Origin: Sphingobacterium sp.
GTDB taxonomy: Bacteria > Bacteroidota > Bacteroidia > Sphingobacteriales > Sphingobacteriaceae
Direction: 5' to 3'
Assembly: GCA_030146225.1 (NCBI GenBank)
Contig: JASLCA010000329.1
Coordinates: 1-9,962, forward strand
Length of the DNA: 9,962 nt
Made by a program: the position numbers and the translations under genes. The notes below the pieces were generated by a model, which made no database searches, was not told where the DNA came from, and saw only the letters and a list, made by a program, of their open reading frames with translations. The number at the start of each line of letters is the position of its first letter. Position 1 is the stretch's first letter. Positions 8,401-9,962 of this stretch are shown here, piece by piece.

Positions 8401-8843
8401 CCATTTTCAGCTAGAATGGAGACATTGCCCAAAGGCTGACCATTTTGGTTAGTCACCTTCCCAACAACGCGTTCTTGTTGCTGAGTTCTCTGGTTGAGAG
8501 CAACCACCCCATCTTTAATCTTATAGACTAATGAAGTGTTGGCAAGCAGTTGATCTAAAGCGCTCTCCAGGCTTGCATTTTTAAGGTTTAAATTAATTGT
8601 TGATTCATTTCGTAGGTCCTCTACATTGTATAAGAAATCAATCTTGGACTGTTTCCTTATTTCTAACAAAGCCTCTTCAATTTTGAGGTTTGTCTTCGTA
8701 ATATGAATCTGTTGTGTGCGGGCCACGCCCACTTCACAAACTGCTAAAAGGAAAAGAATAGCACAAGCCTTTGGAAGGTATTGTATTAATTGCTGCCCTT
8801 TTTGTTCACCCTTTGCAGATTTTAATAGTGATTTAAAATCCAT
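5433..8843 (-). CDS. SusC/RagA family TonB-dependent outer-membrane transporter with STN domain
   Basis: Outer-membrane barrel that imports the ligand presented by the SusD partner, powered by TonB. It has 1136 residues. A long basic start precedes a hydrophobic signal segment (about 25-41). Then come an STN domain at about 52-118, a carboxypeptidase-regulatory-like beta domain at about 126-200 (VVGKVTNQNGQPL), a TonB-box-like EALDDVIVTG at 205-214, a plug at about 222-352 and the barrel to a terminal phenylalanine (SFSLTATF). Plug landmarks are LPDLQIRG, PLFILDGFEA, RIESVTILKDAASKAIYGS and AANGVIIIET. The STN domain marks it as a signalling receptor that can contact FecR in the periplasm, and the fecR gene is directly upstream. 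The ATG at 8843 is the first possible one, because an in-frame TAA lies at 8856-8858. The plug wording (SNPNALPDLQIRG, FDLDINRIESV) resembles the SusC branch that accompanies DUF4843 and PKD-like genes. The substrate is unknown. Confidence 0.96.
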   Translation of the reverse strand: MDFKSLLKSAKGEQKGQQLIQYLPKACAILFLLAVCEVGVARTQQIHITKTNLKIEEALLEIRKQSKIDFLYNVEDLRNESTINLNLKNASLESALDQLLANTSLVYKIKDGVVALNQRTQQQERVVGKVTNQNGQPLGNVSILAENGRTKTISIGASSKEDGTFFILVSSLQDTLTFSMLGYEKAIIALKGRKQLDIVLKQRVEALDDVIVTGIFDRKAESFTGSSMTIKKEDIKRMGSTNVFQSLKNISPSMFLDNFDMGSNPNALPDLQIRGNGSLPVSGNDMANGLKGNYLKDPTQPLFILDGFEASVERIFDLDINRIESVTILKDAASKAIYGSKAANGVIIIETVKIAGSKPIINYNMSLNVELPDLTSYQLTNAREKLQAEVIDGMYGRYKDWTDASEGYLSLNQLYNKRKQLVEEGLDTYWLAKPLRNGLGQRHSLSAELGSESLRVLTDFTYNDVKGVMIGSDRQNISGNVSASYRVHNFLFRNITSFTSNNAKESPYGAYSEYTKMNPYWRAVNPDGSIPYYAEFLDGQLRVTNPLYNSLLNNRNEQSYLNFTNNLYLDWTPIPGLKAVARLGIDTKTSDADEFYSAKHTKFEDYIKEDVDRKGSYQVNNGKSTYLSGDINVNYSKQINKHYVFGNIGYNVSERNFSERMYMAEGFPSDRLQDIIFARSYALDSRPAGVDGISRDMGFLAAASYMWDNRFISDFTFRTNASSQFGAEKRWASFWSAGLGWNLHNEQWMQSLNFVEQFRIRGSAGATGNQNFNTNASIATYQYALSAYYNGFPGSQLMNMVNPALQWESSFDYNGGADLNVGPLNLRFDYYQRFTKNLLADVTIANSTGFDMVKDNLGKIKNTGMELYANYSVWQKGRDFFSLQFGLETNTNEIVELSTAMRTFNARMDAIAADRGNNLPIKKYQDGMSMDAIWAVPSLGIDPATGKEIYVKQDGSTTYLWNATDMVVAGIARPKYQGTFGIQGEFKGVGVSVTARYLGGGQLYNQTLVDRVENVDMAYNVDKRVLTGRWLTPGQDALYKKLGVYTIPLDVNSTTERQELTRATTRFVQDRRELDIAAINVYYDFYQQAWLSKAKLQRLRAAFNMNNVAKFSSIEIERGLSYPFSRTVSFSLTATF

Positions 8844-8901
8844 GTATTCATTAGGTTAGTAATTGGTTATATATTATTGGGTTCTAGTTAGTTTGATTAG
8901 T
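8844..8901 (-). promoter_or_regulatory. AT-rich fecR-susC spacer, possible leader or promoter region
   Basis: This 58-base gap is the largest upstream of the transporter genes and the only place before susC where a separate promoter could sit. On the minus strand it is AT-rich and repeats the tetramer CTAA four times, two copies near the FecR end and two near the SusC start. I find no Bacteroidota TAnnTTTG element, no convincing ECF-type pair and no stem. A GAACCC near the middle is at most a weak ECF -35 look-alike without a matching -10. Read-through from fecR is equally possible. Confidence 0.25.
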
Positions 8902-9962
8902 TTAGTATTCTTTAGCTTTCCGAACAATCACCTCCTTTCCAACGATATCAATATGTAAATTTTCTTTTTCTTCCAGCAGCGAAAGAACTGTCGAAAGCTT
9001 TCGTTCACGGGAAATCACACCACCATAAGTCACATCAGGAGAAGGTTTGAATTCATAAATAATTTTCACATCATAGCGGCGGGCAATAATTGCTAGCACC
9101 TGTTCAAGATTCTCACCATCAAAATAGATTTCTCCCTCATGCCAAGCTTTGGTTCTAGCTGCAGCAAACTGTTTTATATGCAAAAGTTGCTGCGGGCCAT
9201 TAACAGCCATTTCTCCAGGCTTAAGAATAATATATTTATTTTCGGAACTATTTTTTGTAGCTACGCGAAGACTTCCTTCCACGAGCGAGGTACTCGTAAT
9301 CCTTTCCTCAGGATAATTTTTAACATTAAATGACGTGCCCAAAACCTCCAGCTGTTGATAGCCTGCATCCACGATAAACTTACGAGTGACATCTCGCTTA
9401 ACATCTAAAAAAGCTTCTCCTATAATTTCAACATGTCTACGGGTTCTAAAAGATTTCGCAAAACGTAAAGATGAATTTCCACTTAAGCGTACATAGGTAC
9501 CATCCGGCAAGACGACCATACATGCAGCACCATTGGGCGTATGAATTGTATGAAAAGAATCTTCAGTAGAGGTTCTCGGTTGCAATTGCACCTCTAGAAA
9601 TGAAATGATGGCATTCTGCTCGTCGATCTGAATTCCTGGGATAGCGCTTTTCAATGCACTCGTATCCTTAAAATTCAAGCTACTCCCATCCGACAACAGC
9701 AAGACGGCATCATTATGATAAGAAATACTATCCGCTTGTAGGGCTACAGACATTGATCGCGCTTCGGGTCCCAATGGTTTTAGGTAGAAGTAGCCTAGCA
9801 TACTGGCGAAAATCAATAGCGCCGCCGCCGCCGCATACTGCCAAGGTCTAAATCGGAAAGTTTTAGCAGGTTGAGCGGAAATCTTCGCTAAGATTTCAGC
9901 CTGCATATCCGAGAGATAACGCTTCGGAATTTCAGGCTGCGCAGCCTGCGATTCATACTGAG
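8902..9962 (-). CDS. FecR family anti-sigma factor with DUF4974 domain (5' end off window)
   Basis: Inner-membrane regulator that holds an ECF sigma factor and passes on the signal from an STN-bearing TonB-dependent receptor. Numbering from the internal ATG at 9906, a single membrane span lies at about 23-43 (WQYAAAAALLIF). The periplasmic FecR domain covers about 119-215 (HTPNGAACMVVLPDGTYVRL, EIIGEAFLDVKRD, LEVLGTSFNVKNY, LVEGSLRV) and a C-terminal DUF4974 domain about 258-328 (EIYFDGENLEQVLAIIARRY). The frame stays open upstream of that ATG to the right edge, adding at least 18 residues (for example EIPKRYLSD). These fit the short cytoplasmic, sigma-binding part, so the real start is probably outside the window and 9906 is an internal methionine. 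The partner sigma gene is expected next to it on the right. The stop codon is 58 bases before the susC start, the classic sigma/FecR/SusC order. Confidence 0.93.
   Translation of the reverse strand, partial: QYESQAAQPEIPKRYLSDMQAEILAKISAQPAKTFRFRPWQYAAAAALLIFASMLGYFYLKPLGPEARSMSVALQADSISYHNDAVLLLSDGSSLNFKDTSALKSAIPGIQIDEQNAIISFLEVQLQPRTSTEDSFHTIHTPNGAACMVVLPDGTYVRLSGNSSLRFAKSFRTRRHVEIIGEAFLDVKRDVTRKFIVDAGYQQLEVLGTSFNVKNYPEERITSTSLVEGSLRVATKNSSENKYIILKPGEMAVNGPQQLLHIKQFAAARTKAWHEGEIYFDGENLEQVLAIIARRYDVKIIYEFKPSPDVTYGGVISRERKLSTVLSLLEEKENLHIDIVGKEVIVRKAKEY
9820..9834 (-). repeat. (GCG)5 trinucleotide run in fecR membrane segment
   Basis: Five identical GCG codons in a row encode five alanines just inside the predicted FecR membrane span, right after the WQY motif. 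The unit is three bases, so slippage would add or remove alanines without breaking the frame. Alanine runs are common at this place in FecR proteins; the use of one identical codon is what stands out in an otherwise moderately AT-rich window. It may be coincidence. Confidence 0.6.

Noticed and set aside
9904..9906. ATG as the true start of the FecR gene
   Set aside because: The frame remains open upstream to the window edge with plausible FecR cytoplasmic residues. Starting here would leave only about 20 residues before the membrane span, too few for sigma binding.

Overview
The window is one stretch of a Bacteroidota genome. Sphingobacteriaceae-like relatives such as Sphingobacterium or Pedobacter are the best guess. 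The evidence is the protein families, the moderately AT-rich DNA, tightly packed genes with little Shine-Dalgarno signal, and lipoprotein signals with a Bacteroidota-type region after the cysteine. The genus is inferred from the families only.

Everything recognisable is on the minus strand and reads as a single gene train from right to left. In transcription order it holds: a FecR-type anti-sigma factor (5' end cut by the right edge), a SusC/RagA TonB-dependent outer-membrane transporter with an N-terminal STN signalling domain, a SusD/RagB surface lipoprotein, a DUF4843-type lipoprotein, a PKD-like lipoprotein, and an ABC-2 permease fused to a GldG-like domain (3' end cut by the left edge). 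Gaps are 58, 4, 23, 18 and 54 bases. The first and last are the only ones with room for regulation. The last holds a 10-bp GC-rich hairpin just before the ABC permease start.

Working model: an extracellular ligand binds the SusC/SusD pair, helped by the two accessory lipoproteins. TonB drives uptake through SusC. The periplasmic STN domain of SusC signals to FecR, which releases an ECF sigma factor expected just beyond the right edge. The unusual part is the inner-membrane ABC transporter protein at the end of the train, which resembles GldF and GldG joined in one chain. Its ATPase partner is not in the window and may lie beyond the left edge. No carbohydrate-active enzyme, sulfatase, peptidase or thioredoxin-like gene is visible, so the substrate is open and a glycan should not be assumed. 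No RNA gene, insertion sequence, CRISPR array or plus-strand gene is supported, and there is no gene-free stretch longer than 60 bases.
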